Origin: an uncultured Parabacteroides sp.
GTDB taxonomy: Bacteria; Bacteroidota; Bacteroidia; Bacteroidales; Tannerellaceae
Assembly: GCA_944325345.1 (NCBI GenBank)
Contig: CALUZV010000006.1
Location: forward strand, 62,001 to 126,000
DNA length: 64,000 nt
Direction of reading: 5' to 3'
The notes under the pieces are model-generated. The model searched no databases and was not told the DNA's origin. It saw only the letters and a list, made by a program, of their open reading frames with translations. Position 1 is the first letter of the stretch; each line of letters opens with the position of its first letter. This document shows positions 53,493 to 61,264 of this stretch, piece after piece. The position numbers were made by a program, and so were the translations under genes.

Positions 53493-54665
53493 ATGTATTT
53501 CTGTAAACAATCCTGGCGTTGGTATGGTCCATCCGACCCGGTTTCCCTCTGGGACATCCGGCAGGCTGGAGCTACCGATATCGTTCACGCCCTGCACCAT
53601 ATCCCCAACGGCGAGGTATGGCCGATAGATGAAATTCGCCGTAGGCAACAACTGATTGCGGAAACCGGTCTGACTTGGAGCGTTGTTGAAAGTGTTCCCG
53701 TCCACGAGCATATCAAGACGCAAACGGGCGACTTCCAACTTTATATCGAACATTATAAACAGACGCTGCGCAACCTCGCAGCCTGCGGCATCCGCTGTGT
53801 AACCTACAACTTCATGCCTGTCCTCGACTGGACGCGCACCGACTTAGCCTACCTCATGCCCGACCATTCGCGTGCCCTCCGTTTCGAGCGTGCCGCGTTG
53901 ATGGCTTTCGACCTTTACATCCTCCAGCGCCCTGCGGCGAAGGACGAATATAGTGCGGAAGAGCAGCATCGTGCCCGCCTCCGCTTCGAGCAGATGGGTA
54001 TCAGCGAAAAGGAACAGCTGACGCGGAACATTATCGCCGGTCTGCCTGGAGCCGAGGAGAGCTTCACCCTCGACCAGTTCCGCCACGAATTAGCCCGTTA
54101 CGACGGCATCGATGCCCCGCGCCTCCGCGACCATCTCGTCTATTTCCTTCGGGAGATATGCCCCGTGGCGGACGAATGCGGCGTGAGCCTCGTCATCCAT
54201 CCCGACGACCCGCCCTATCCGCTCTTCGGCCTGCCCCGCATCCTCTCGGCCGCCGACGATTTCCGCCAGTTAGTCGAGCGCGTTCCCAATCCCTCCAACG
54301 GTCTTTGCCTCTGCACCGGTTCCTTAGGCATACGGGCAGACAATGACCTCCCCGCGATGATGCGCGAGTTTGGCGACCGCATCAACTTCGTCCACCTCCG
54401 CAGCACCAAGCGCGACGCCGAAGGCAACTTCTACGAAGCCAACCACTTGGAAGGCGATGTCGATATGCCCGCCATGATGCGTGCCCTCCTCGAAGTGGAG
54501 CAGCGGCGCGGTGTCTCCATCCCCGTCCGTCCCGACCATGGGCACCAAATGGTTGATGACCTCCGCAAAGAAGGCATGAATCCCGGCTATTCCTGCATCG
54601 GACGGCTGAGAGGGCTGGCTGAGTTGAGGGGGCTGGAGATGGGGATGGCGAGTTGTATGTTTTGA
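53493..54665 (+). CDS. uxuA: D-mannonate dehydratase
   Basis: The start [20 protein letters not shown] avoids reading through the upstream inverted repeat and gives 390 residues, the family norm. Visible are [76 protein letters not shown] and [10 protein letters not shown], with the metal-binding His and Cys. It dehydrates mannonate to 2-keto-3-deoxygluconate, which KdgK (encoded at 35130) phosphorylates. Confidence 0.97.
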   Translation: MYFCKQSWRWYGPSDPVSLWDIRQAGATDIVHALHHIPNGEVWPIDEIRRRQQLIAETGLTWSVVESVPVHEHIKTQTGDFQLYIEHYKQTLRNLAACGIRCVTYNFMPVLDWTRTDLAYLMPDHSRALRFERAALMAFDLYILQRPAAKDEYSAEEQHRARLRFEQMGISEKEQLTRNIIAGLPGAEESFTLDQFRHELARYDGIDAPRLRDHLVYFLREICPVADECGVSLVIHPDDPPYPLFGLPRILSAADDFRQLVERVPNPSNGLCLCTGSLGIRADNDLPAMMREFGDRINFVHLRSTKRDAEGNFYEANHLEGDVDMPAMMRALLEVEQRRGVSIPVRPDHGHQMVDDLRKEGMNPGYSCIGRLRGLAELRGLEMGMASCMF

Positions 54666-54675
54666 GATAGCAAAG

Positions 54676-54768
54676 AACGCAGATAACATAAAATGGTGTC
54701 GTATGATATTGATTTTTTATCGTTTGATAGAGATTTTATTAAATGATCTGTGTAGTGTTATCTGCGTT
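54676..54768. terminator. Inverted repeat after uxuA (AACGCAGATAACA arms)
   Basis: AACGCAGATAACA (54676-54688) is perfectly complementary to TGTTATCTGCGTT (54756-54768) round an AT-rich 67-base centre. It marks the boundary between the mannonate genes and the restriction-modification genes. Confidence 0.6.
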
Positions 54769-54815
54769 TGAAAGAGTTTGAAAATTTTTCCTTCAAAAAC
54801 TATGCGTATTTTTTG

Positions 54816-54823
54816 TAGTTTTG
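54816..54823 (+). promoter_or_regulatory. -7 box for the restriction-modification genes (TAGTTTTG)
   Basis: TAGTTTTG lies 24 bases before the ATG at 54848. Confidence 0.55.
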
Positions 54824-54847
54824 CCGTGTAATTGAAAAAACGAAATT

Positions 54848-55624
54848 ATGACGAAAGAAAGATTTATCCAATCATTGCGGGAAGCCGTCACCGATTTCGC
54901 TCCAGCTATCAGCTGTGCGGACGGCAGTTGGGCGGTGAAAGGCTTCATCGACATTCACAAAACCATATATACAATTTCCACCGACACCAAGATTGTTTCC
55001 AAGATATTAGAGCTTTATATCTTCCCTAAAATATTGGATTTTGCCAACCGAAACGAGTTGGAGATAGAATTGACCAAAGAACAGAATTTCTATCCCGACA
55101 TCACTTTCAAGGACAAAAAAGGCAATCTGTTTGCAGTAGATTTGAAGAGCAGTTATCGGAAGACGGAAACCCATATCAACGGTATGACATTGGGAGCGTT
55201 CACCGGCTACTTCCGCGACCGGAAAAGCCTGAAAAATATCACTCACCCGTATGAAGAGTATAAAGCCCATATTGTATTAGGTATTATCTATACGCCGGTA
55301 GAAGGCATTGACGAGCGGCAGACATATGCTTTGGAGCAATTGGAAGACATTATTTCCGTGGTGAAAGACTTTGAGTTTTTCGTGCAGGAGAAATGGAAGA
55401 TTGCTGCTGATCGTCCGGGAAGCGGAAACACGAAGAACATAGGCTCTATCAGCAACATAGAAGATTTGAAGAATGGCAACGGACCGTTTGCTTCTTTGGG
55501 CGAGGCCGTTTTCGATGACTATTGGACGCATTACCTTACAAAAGATATGGCGAAAGCTGCTGAATTGGCAGAGCCTTATTACAGCAATCTGTCTGAGTAT
55601 AAACGATTCAAGAGCATTTCCTGA
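54848..55624 (+). CDS. EcoRV-like type II restriction endonuclease
   Basis: The 258-residue protein aligns with EcoRV along its length (245 residues). Matching blocks are SDTKVLS-like TDTKIVSKILELYIFP, QNFYPDITF (first catalytic Asp), the FAVDLKSSYRKTE active-site DxK, TLGAFTGYFRD, YEEYKAHIVLGIIYT, and the DNA-contacting PGSGNTKNIGSI. The catalytic PD...DxK set is complete, so it should be active. Specificity for GATATC is predicted from the conserved recognition loops, not shown. The methylase gene follows by 2 bases. Confidence 0.92.
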   Translation: MTKERFIQSLREAVTDFAPAISCADGSWAVKGFIDIHKTIYTISTDTKIVSKILELYIFPKILDFANRNELEIELTKEQNFYPDITFKDKKGNLFAVDLKSSYRKTETHINGMTLGAFTGYFRDRKSLKNITHPYEEYKAHIVLGIIYTPVEGIDERQTYALEQLEDIISVVKDFEFFVQEKWKIAADRPGSGNTKNIGSISNIEDLKNGNGPFASLGEAVFDDYWTHYLTKDMAKAAELAEPYYSNLSEYKRFKSIS

Positions 55625-55626
55625 AT

Positions 55627-56694
55627 ATGAGCCAAGCACAATTATCACTATTTGATGAGTTGCCGACCGTAGCCAAATTCCCTACCACACGCTACCAAGG
55701 AAGCAAGTTGAAGTTCGTCGATTGGATATGGGACTGCATCAAGGACATTTCCTTCCAAACGGCACTCGACGCGTTTGGCGGTACAGGTTGCGTGGCATAT
55801 CGGTTGAAGGAAGAGGGCAAGGCCGTTACTTATAACGACCTGCTTCCGTTCAATTACCTGATTGGAAAGGCATTGATAGAAAACCGGGATGTAGTGTTGG
55901 ATGATTGGGAAATGGAAATGTTGTTGAAGCGACAAGACGGAATAACCTATCCGCATTTCATCGAAGATACGTTCAAGGACATATATTTCACGGACGAGGA
56001 GAACCGTTGGCTGGATATCGTTTCCTGCAATATCCGGCACATTGCCAATCCCTACAAGCAGGCGATTGCCTATTTCGCCTTGTTCCAGTCGTGCATTATC
56101 AAACGCCCGTACAATTTGTTCCATCGCAAGAATCTTTATGTCCGTTTGCAGGACGTGGAACGCAGTTTCGGCAATAAAAAGACGTGGGACACCCCGTTCG
56201 AGGTACATTTCCGCAAGTTCGTCAAAGAAGCCAATGATGCGGTGTTCGACAATCATCGTTTTTGTCGTGCCAACAACCAAGACGTGTTTGACATTACCTC
56301 TTCATACGATTTGGTGTACATTGACACGCCTTATCTGAACGAAGCAGGCGTAGGCGTGGATTATGCCGACTTCTATCATTTCCTGAACGGGTTGGTAGAT
56401 TACGAACATTGGAGTAATCGGATAGATTATTCCAGCAAGCACCTTCGCCTAAAGCGCACAGCTAATGTCTGGACGGATGCCTGCCACATCAAAGGAGCTT
56501 TCAATCATTTGTTTAATCAGTTTAAAGATAGCATTCTGGCTATTTCTTATCGCTCCAACGGAATCCCTTCCATAGATGAATTGATTGGATTGTTGGAAAC
56601 GCAAGGACGAAAGGTTACGGTTTATCAGAGCGGAAAAATCAAATATGTATTGAGCAATCAGCACTCCAATGAAGTATTGATTGTGGCAAGATAA
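55627..56694 (+). CDS. DNA adenine methyltransferase of the EcoRV-like system
   Basis: The 355-residue protein has the Dam/alpha-class order: RYQGSKLKFVDWIW, the AdoMet-binding FGGTGCVAYRLK, and the catalytic motif LVYIDTPYLNEAGV, where DTPY replaces the commoner DPPY. It should protect the endonuclease target by N6-adenine methylation. GATATC occurs in this window (for example 12206, 15745 and 19717), so a protective methylase is required if the nuclease is active. Confidence 0.92.
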   Translation: MSQAQLSLFDELPTVAKFPTTRYQGSKLKFVDWIWDCIKDISFQTALDAFGGTGCVAYRLKEEGKAVTYNDLLPFNYLIGKALIENRDVVLDDWEMEMLLKRQDGITYPHFIEDTFKDIYFTDEENRWLDIVSCNIRHIANPYKQAIAYFALFQSCIIKRPYNLFHRKNLYVRLQDVERSFGNKKTWDTPFEVHFRKFVKEANDAVFDNHRFCRANNQDVFDITSSYDLVYIDTPYLNEAGVGVDYADFYHFLNGLVDYEHWSNRIDYSSKHLRLKRTANVWTDACHIKGAFNHLFNQFKDSILAISYRSNGIPSIDELIGLLETQGRKVTVYQSGKIKYVLSNQHSNEVLIVAR

Positions 56695-56756
56695 GCTCCT
56701 TCTCCCTCCAACCCCCATCTTCCGATAACTATGCCCTCATCCTCCTTCTCCCTTAA

Positions 56757-56832
56757 GCACCTACTTCCAACCTTGGAAGTAATATGTCTTGCTTTAGGAT
56801 AACATTATACTTCCAAGGTTGGAAGTAACCTT
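56757..56832. repeat. Ladder K: two palindromes 46 bp apart
   Basis: TACTTCCAA-CC-TTGGAAGTA (7-bp arm starts 56764) and TACTTCCAA-GG-TTGGAAGTA (56810) have complementary centres, so one is an inverted copy of the other. A weak dyad (ATGT...ACAT) is centred at 56794.5, the exact midpoint. It lies between the convergent methylase and the gene at 56845. Confidence 0.85.
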
Positions 56833-56844
56833 TGAAGATATCGG

Positions 56845-57648
56845 TTAAGGCTTGTTGTACACCTCGAATTGGCGGCGCACAACACGTAAGTATTTGACGG
56901 GCTTATAGGTGCGGCTGTATTGGGTGGCGACGCTTACCTCCCAGGTTCCGGGCGTGAACGTGATTCTGGGAAGGATGCAAAGGCGTGAAACGGAATTAGC
57001 TACTAACTGATCCTCATTCTTTTTATTAAGGGGGAAGAAATAGCTTTCGCCGGTGGCGAGGCAGCGGATGGTGATGCCTACTTCCGGATGGCTGCCCATC
57101 AGTTTCAGATTTTTGCCGTGGATGCTGAGTTGGTTGGGGCGGCCGGCGGGGATTTGGTTGAAGGGTCGTTCGGCAGCGGCTATTTTCGCTTTGAAAGCCA
57201 AGCTGACTTGGGCGATGACGGGATCGACGGTCGATTTGCCCTTGCCTGTGTTTTCCACCGAGCATGATGCGGCGCATTGTTGCAGGCGGGGCGAAGGAAT
57301 GAGACGCGCTTCGAGGCTGTGGCGTTCGGGGTCGAAGTCTTCTAGGGGATTGTTGAAGGCTCCGAGAGGAGTGAGCATGGAGCGGCAGAATTCGAGATCG
57401 ACGTCAAAGCCATTTTGCACAGCATCGTAGATGGCCTCTTTCATAATGCGGAAGGCACCGCGTAGCGTACTGATATCCAGCGAACCATTCCGTTGATGGG
57501 CAAGGTCGGCCAGTTGGTCGATGCCGATTACTTGGCGGTGGAAGACATGGGCTTTGTAAGCATCCACGCCAGGCAGATAACTCTTTTGCACCTGTATCAA
57601 AACAGTTTTGCCTTCGATAAGTTTGTCCTTGGGAAGTTCTTGATCCAT
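56845..57648 (-). CDS. HU-like DNA-binding / DUF4469-type protein
   Basis: The 267-residue protein has an N-terminal HU/IHF-like half (about 25-125, AHVFHRQVIGIDQLADLAHQ, LRGAFRIMKEAIYDAVQNGF, DVDLEFCRSMLTPLGAF) and a C-terminal Ig-like half (about 170-260, LSIHGKNLKLMG, LPRITFTPGTWEVSVATQY). This arrangement is that of the Bacteroidales proteins annotated as DNA-binding domain plus DUF4469. Their function is not known. Confidence 0.8.
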   Translation of the reverse strand: MDQELPKDKLIEGKTVLIQVQKSYLPGVDAYKAHVFHRQVIGIDQLADLAHQRNGSLDISTLRGAFRIMKEAIYDAVQNGFDVDLEFCRSMLTPLGAFNNPLEDFDPERHSLEARLIPSPRLQQCAASCSVENTGKGKSTVDPVIAQVSLAFKAKIAAAERPFNQIPAGRPNQLSIHGKNLKLMGSHPEVGITIRCLATGESYFFPLNKKNEDQLVANSVSRLCILPRITFTPGTWEVSVATQYSRTYKPVKYLRVVRRQFEVYNKP

Positions 57649-57774
57649 AACCTTTGCGTATTTTATCGTTTATTTTTCTCTTATTTTTGTAACCTCTTCG
57701 ACACGCACCGCGTCTTATGTGCAAAGAAACAAAAAAAGTAGTATTAATTTAAATGTAGAAAGGAACAAAAATTT

Positions 57775-58137
57775 ATGGAAGGAATTTTTGCGATTATCGG
57801 GCTGTTTATTTTGCCTGCAATAGCCATTTTAGTGATTGGAACATTGTATGTCATTGGTCGGCACAAAGAGCGGATGTCGATGATTGAACACGGGGTTACG
57901 CTGGAGCAACCCAAGAAGAAGCCGGTGAGCCTATCGCGGTCGCTGTGCAACGGACTGGTACTGATTGGACTCGCGCTGGGGTTGATTGCCGGTGTGTGTG
58001 TTAGACCTTACGTGGAGGACGGCGAATGGCTGATACCCGGTTTCATCATGCTGGGCGGCGGTCTTGGATTCGTGGTTTACTACCTGATAGCCTTCAAGCT
58101 GCGTAAGAAAGACGGGAGCGAGGAGGACATAGCGTAA
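57775..58137 (+). CDS. Small membrane protein (DUF6249-like)
   Basis: The 120-residue protein has an N-terminal helix (IIGLFILPAIAILVIGTLYVIG), a short cytoplasmic segment with RHKERMSMIEHGVTLEQPKKKP and two further helices. It is the pattern of DUF6249 proteins encoded just ahead of ECF sigma factors in Bacteroidota; the sigma gene starts 6 bases later. Confidence 0.8.
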   Translation: MEGIFAIIGLFILPAIAILVIGTLYVIGRHKERMSMIEHGVTLEQPKKKPVSLSRSLCNGLVLIGLALGLIAGVCVRPYVEDGEWLIPGFIMLGGGLGFVVYYLIAFKLRKKDGSEEDIA

Positions 58138-58143
58138 GGACGG

Positions 58144-58716
58144 ATGGACGAACGCGATTGGATACGGCGCATAGTGGCAGGGGATACGCAGAGTTTCTCC
58201 TGCCTCGTCGCGAAGTATGAGAAGATGGCCTACACGATTGCCCTGCGCATTGTGGAGAACCGCGAGGATGCCGAGGAGGTGGTGCAGGATGCGTTCCTGA
58301 AGATGTACCGCGCCCTCCCGTCGTTCGGCGGGGAATGCAAGTTCTCTTCGTGGTTCTACCGCATTGTCTATCGCACTGCCCTCGACGCTTTGCGCGGTCG
58401 GCACTTCTTTGATGATTATGAGGAAGTGGGTAAGACAGACATCAGTCTGGCGGAGCAGGAGACGGCGCTCGGCGTCTTGGAGAGCAAAGACCGAAAGGAG
58501 ATTATCGCGGCGGTGATGAAGCGGTTGCCTACCTCGGAATCGCTGCTCCTAACACTCTACTACCTGGAGGAATGCACGGTGGAAGAAATCGGGAAGATAA
58601 CCGACCTCACGGAGGCGAATATCAAGACCCGCCTCTTCCGGGGACGCAAGCATTTCTACGAACAACTGGAAAAGTATATGAAGAACGAACTAAATACGTT
58701 GCATTATGACAGATAA
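58144..58716 (+). CDS. ECF RNA polymerase sigma factor
   Basis: The 190-residue protein has region 2 (FSCLVAKYEKMAYTIALRIV, EDAEEVVQDAFLKMYRALPSF) and region 4 (RLPTSESLLLTLYYLEECTVEEIGKITDLTEANIKTRLFRGRKHF) and lacks regions 1 and 3, as in ECF factors. It is cotranscribed with the small membrane protein before it and overlaps the next gene by 11 bases. Confidence 0.93.
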   Translation: MDERDWIRRIVAGDTQSFSCLVAKYEKMAYTIALRIVENREDAEEVVQDAFLKMYRALPSFGGECKFSSWFYRIVYRTALDALRGRHFFDDYEEVGKTDISLAEQETALGVLESKDRKEIIAAVMKRLPTSESLLLTLYYLEECTVEEIGKITDLTEANIKTRLFRGRKHFYEQLEKYMKNELNTLHYDR

Positions 58717-59077
58717 TAAACAGGATATAGATAGTTTGACCCGCTCGCTTCTGGAGGGAACGGCAGAGAGGCCCTCGGCATCGCTCAATCTGCGAATCAT
58801 GGAGTTGGTACGCAAAGAACGGCGTATTCAGAGGGCGAAAGTGCCGTCCGACGGCATACGGGGCTTGGTGATAGGCTTCGCGATATACTTCCTCGTCGTT
58901 GCGGCCCTCTTCGGATTAGGGTATGCACAGGATATAACCACGCTGGCAGCACTCTTTGAAACCTATCCCCGGCTACAGCCCTGCCTGCTGACGGTCGGGA
59001 GCTCGGCGATGCTATTCTTTTTCTTTACACAGTTAAATAATTACCTGTTGTGGAAAAAGAATCGGAGAAATGGATAA
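58706..59077 (+). CDS. Putative membrane anti-sigma-like protein
   Basis: The 123-residue protein has a cytoplasmic N-terminus (MTDNKQDIDSLTRSLLEGT) and two membrane helices (about 52-72 and 90-108). It overlaps the sigma gene, the usual position of the regulator. There is no zinc-binding HxxxCxxC motif, so an anti-sigma role rests on position only. Confidence 0.7.
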   Translation: MTDNKQDIDSLTRSLLEGTAERPSASLNLRIMELVRKERRIQRAKVPSDGIRGLVIGFAIYFLVVAALFGLGYAQDITTLAALFETYPRLQPCLLTVGSSAMLFFFFTQLNNYLLWKKNRRNG

Positions 59078-59096
59078 GGAATAAAGAAGAAATGCC

Positions 59097-59104
59097 TACT
59101 TTTG
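59097..59104 (+). promoter_or_regulatory. -7 box for the beta-barrel-like gene (TACTTTTG)
   Basis: TACTTTTG lies 32 bases before the ATG at 59137, just past the end of the preceding gene, and supports that start over an earlier in-frame ATG at 59050. Confidence 0.6.
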
Positions 59105-59136
59105 CACCATCTACTATTATAAAATTAAACACAGAT

Positions 59137-59880
59137 ATGAAAAGAATAGTATTTCTTATTGCAGCCCTGGTTATAGCAGGAGCAAGTAGTTTACGTGTGC
59201 AGGCACAGCATGATTATGGTTACTTCAATTCATTAGGAGTAGGTCTGAGTGTTAGTACAACAGGTATTGGAGTGGATTTGGCAACGCCGATAGGCAATTA
59301 TCTCGCTCTGCGTGCGGGAGTAAGCTTTATGCCGAACATCTCGTTCGATACCGATGTCGATGTGGACATCACCAGCAATGGGCAGACCTTCGACCGTGAA
59401 ATGAACGTAGGTGGAGAATTAGGCAGAGCGACGGGCGAAGTCCTGGTCAATGTTTATCCCTTCCGTAGTTTGGGTCTGTTTGCCTGCGTGGGTGCTTCTT
59501 TTGGTGGAAACACCTTGGTAAAGATAAATGGACATAGCGATGAGTTGGCTCAAGACATAGCTACGGGCCAGTCGGCAGGAATCGAAATCGGCGACTACAC
59601 CTTGCCGGTGGACGAGAATGGTAACGTATCCGGCGGGTTGCGCACCAACAATTTCCGTCCGTATGTAGGTTTGGGTTGGGGATGCGCCGTGCCGAGCAAG
59701 CGAGTGAACTTCATGTTTGAGTTAGGCGTGCAGTTCCATGGGACACCGGAAGTCTATACCGATTATGGTAATTTGGAAATCCTCGATGAAGTATCCGACG
59801 ACAATACCTTCAACGACATCATCGATAAGCTGACGGTTTATCCGGTGATAAAGTTCCGGTTGGCGGGAAGAATCTTTTAA
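59137..59880 (+). CDS. Outer-membrane beta-barrel-like protein
   Basis: Starting at MKRIVFLIAALVIAGASSLRVQAQ (signal peptide) the protein has 247 residues with alternating strand patterns (GVGLSVSTTGIGVDLATPIG, YLALRAGVSF, LFACVGASFGGN, FRPYVGLGWG) and ends VYPVIKFRLAGRIF, with a C-terminal Phe as in many outer-membrane proteins. No enzyme motif is seen. It lies downstream of the ECF cluster and may be part of its output. Confidence 0.75.
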   Translation: MKRIVFLIAALVIAGASSLRVQAQHDYGYFNSLGVGLSVSTTGIGVDLATPIGNYLALRAGVSFMPNISFDTDVDVDITSNGQTFDREMNVGGELGRATGEVLVNVYPFRSLGLFACVGASFGGNTLVKINGHSDELAQDIATGQSAGIEIGDYTLPVDENGNVSGGLRTNNFRPYVGLGWGCAVPSKRVNFMFELGVQFHGTPEVYTDYGNLEILDEVSDDNTFNDIIDKLTVYPVIKFRLAGRIF

Positions 59881-59919
59881 AAGGTGAGAGTTGAGAATTG
59901 AGAATTAAAAAGAGGGTAG

Positions 59920-59960
59920 GGGTTATGAGCTGGGAAGAAAGCTCGTAACCCTTATTTTAT
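59920..59960 (+). terminator. Terminator of the beta-barrel gene
   Basis: GGGTTATGAGCT pairs with AGCTCGTAACCC (one mismatch) followed by ttattttat. A gagttgagaattgagaatt tract precedes it. Confidence 0.75.
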
Positions 59961-60056
59961 ATAGGAATAGAGGAGTAGTCTGGTTAAAAAAACATAAAAA
60001 CATATTCTTGGACGAACTTACTCCCTAAGATTCATTGCGGAACGGGAACAAATCTG

Positions 60057-60064
60057 TAATTTTG
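60057..60064 (+). promoter_or_regulatory. -7 box for the str/S10 ribosomal operon (TAATTTTG)
   Basis: TAATTTTG gives a leader of about 130 bases before rpsL at 60203. The rest of the 59961-60202 gap shows no further gene. Confidence 0.55.
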
Positions 60065-60202
60065 CAGCGTTTTAAGCGAGGGGTATGCTGAAAAACGAAG
60101 ATAAGATATTGATAATGTGAAAAGAAAAGCCGCTCCTTGCCATAGACGAGATAGAAATAGAAAAATAATAATAACACAATCAAAGTTTAAAAAGAAAAAG
60201 AA

Positions 60203-60604
60203 ATGCCTACAATTCAGCAATTAGTTAGAAAAGGACGGGAAACTTTGGTGGTAAAAGGTAAATCACCTGCGTTGGATTCATGTCCGCAGAGACGTGGCGT
60301 ATGCGTACGTGTTTACACGACGACACCGAAGAAACCGAACTCAGCGATGCGTAAAGTAGCGAGAGTACGTTTGACAAACGGTAAGGAAGTGAACTCTTAC
60401 ATTCCGGGCGAAGGGCACAACTTGCAGGAACACTCAATCGTGTTGGTTCGTGGTGGTCGTGTAAAGGATCTTCCGGGTGTACGTTATCACATCGTTCGCG
60501 GTACTTTGGATACAGCCGGCGTGAATGGCCGCACACAGCGTCGTTCGAAATACGGTGCAAAGCGTCCGAAACCGGGACAGGCTCCTGCTAAGGGCAAGAA
60601 GTAA
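60203..60604 (+). CDS. rpsL: 30S ribosomal protein S12
   Basis: The 133-residue protein begins [13 protein letters not shown] and contains [20 protein letters not shown], with the Lys in TPKKPNS that is altered in streptomycin-resistant mutants present in wild-type form. [16 protein letters not shown] follows. It is the first gene of the str operon. Confidence 0.99.
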   Translation: MPTIQQLVRKGRETLVVKGKSPALDSCPQRRGVCVRVYTTTPKKPNSAMRKVARVRLTNGKEVNSYIPGEGHNLQEHSIVLVRGGRVKDLPGVRYHIVRGTLDTAGVNGRTQRRSKYGAKRPKPGQAPAKGKK

Positions 60605-60757
60605 AAACTGATCCCTATCAAACTGAGAATTTTAAATTAAGTATTAAAAACTGGTTTGAGTATTTGGATAGGCTAATAGGTTGAGTAAATGGTTCAGCGG
60701 AACCGTTGAAGACAAAATAAGGCAACCAAAGAAAGAAACGAAATTTATTGGAAACAA

Positions 60758-61234
60758 ATGAGAAAAGCAAAGCCCAAGAAAAGACAGGTATTGCCAGATC
60801 CTGTTTATGGTGATGTTAAAGTAACGAAGTTCGTTAATCATTTAATGTACGATGGCAAGAAGAGCATTGCCTTCGAAATTTTCTATTCCGCATTGGATAG
60901 CGTTAAGGCTAAATTGCCTAACGAGGAAAAATCTGCACTTGAAATCTGGAAAGCAGCGCTTGATAATATTACCCCTCAAGTAGAAGTAAAATCACGTCGC
61001 GTAGGTGGAGCCACTTTCCAAGTACCTACAGAGATTCGTCCGGATCGTAAGGAATCCATCTCAATGAAGAACCTGATTATTTTCGCCCGCAAGCGTGGCG
61101 GCAAGACGATGTCGGACAAACTGTCTGCTGAAATCGTGGATGCATTCAACAATCAGGGTGGCGCATTCAAGAGAAAAGAAGATATGCACCGCATGGCAGA
61201 AGCTAACCGTGCGTTCGCACACTTTAGATTCTAA
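60758..61234 (+). CDS. rpsG: 30S ribosomal protein S7
   Basis: The 158-residue protein contains [55 protein letters not shown] and [18 protein letters not shown], all S7 landmarks. It binds the 3' domain of 16S rRNA and lies between rpsL and fusA in the conserved str order. Confidence 0.99.
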   Translation: MRKAKPKKRQVLPDPVYGDVKVTKFVNHLMYDGKKSIAFEIFYSALDSVKAKLPNEEKSALEIWKAALDNITPQVEVKSRRVGGATFQVPTEIRPDRKESISMKNLIIFARKRGGKTMSDKLSAEIVDAFNNQGGAFKRKEDMHRMAEANRAFAHFRF

Positions 61235-61264
61235 AATTATTATCAACCGAAGAAGAATTAAATC

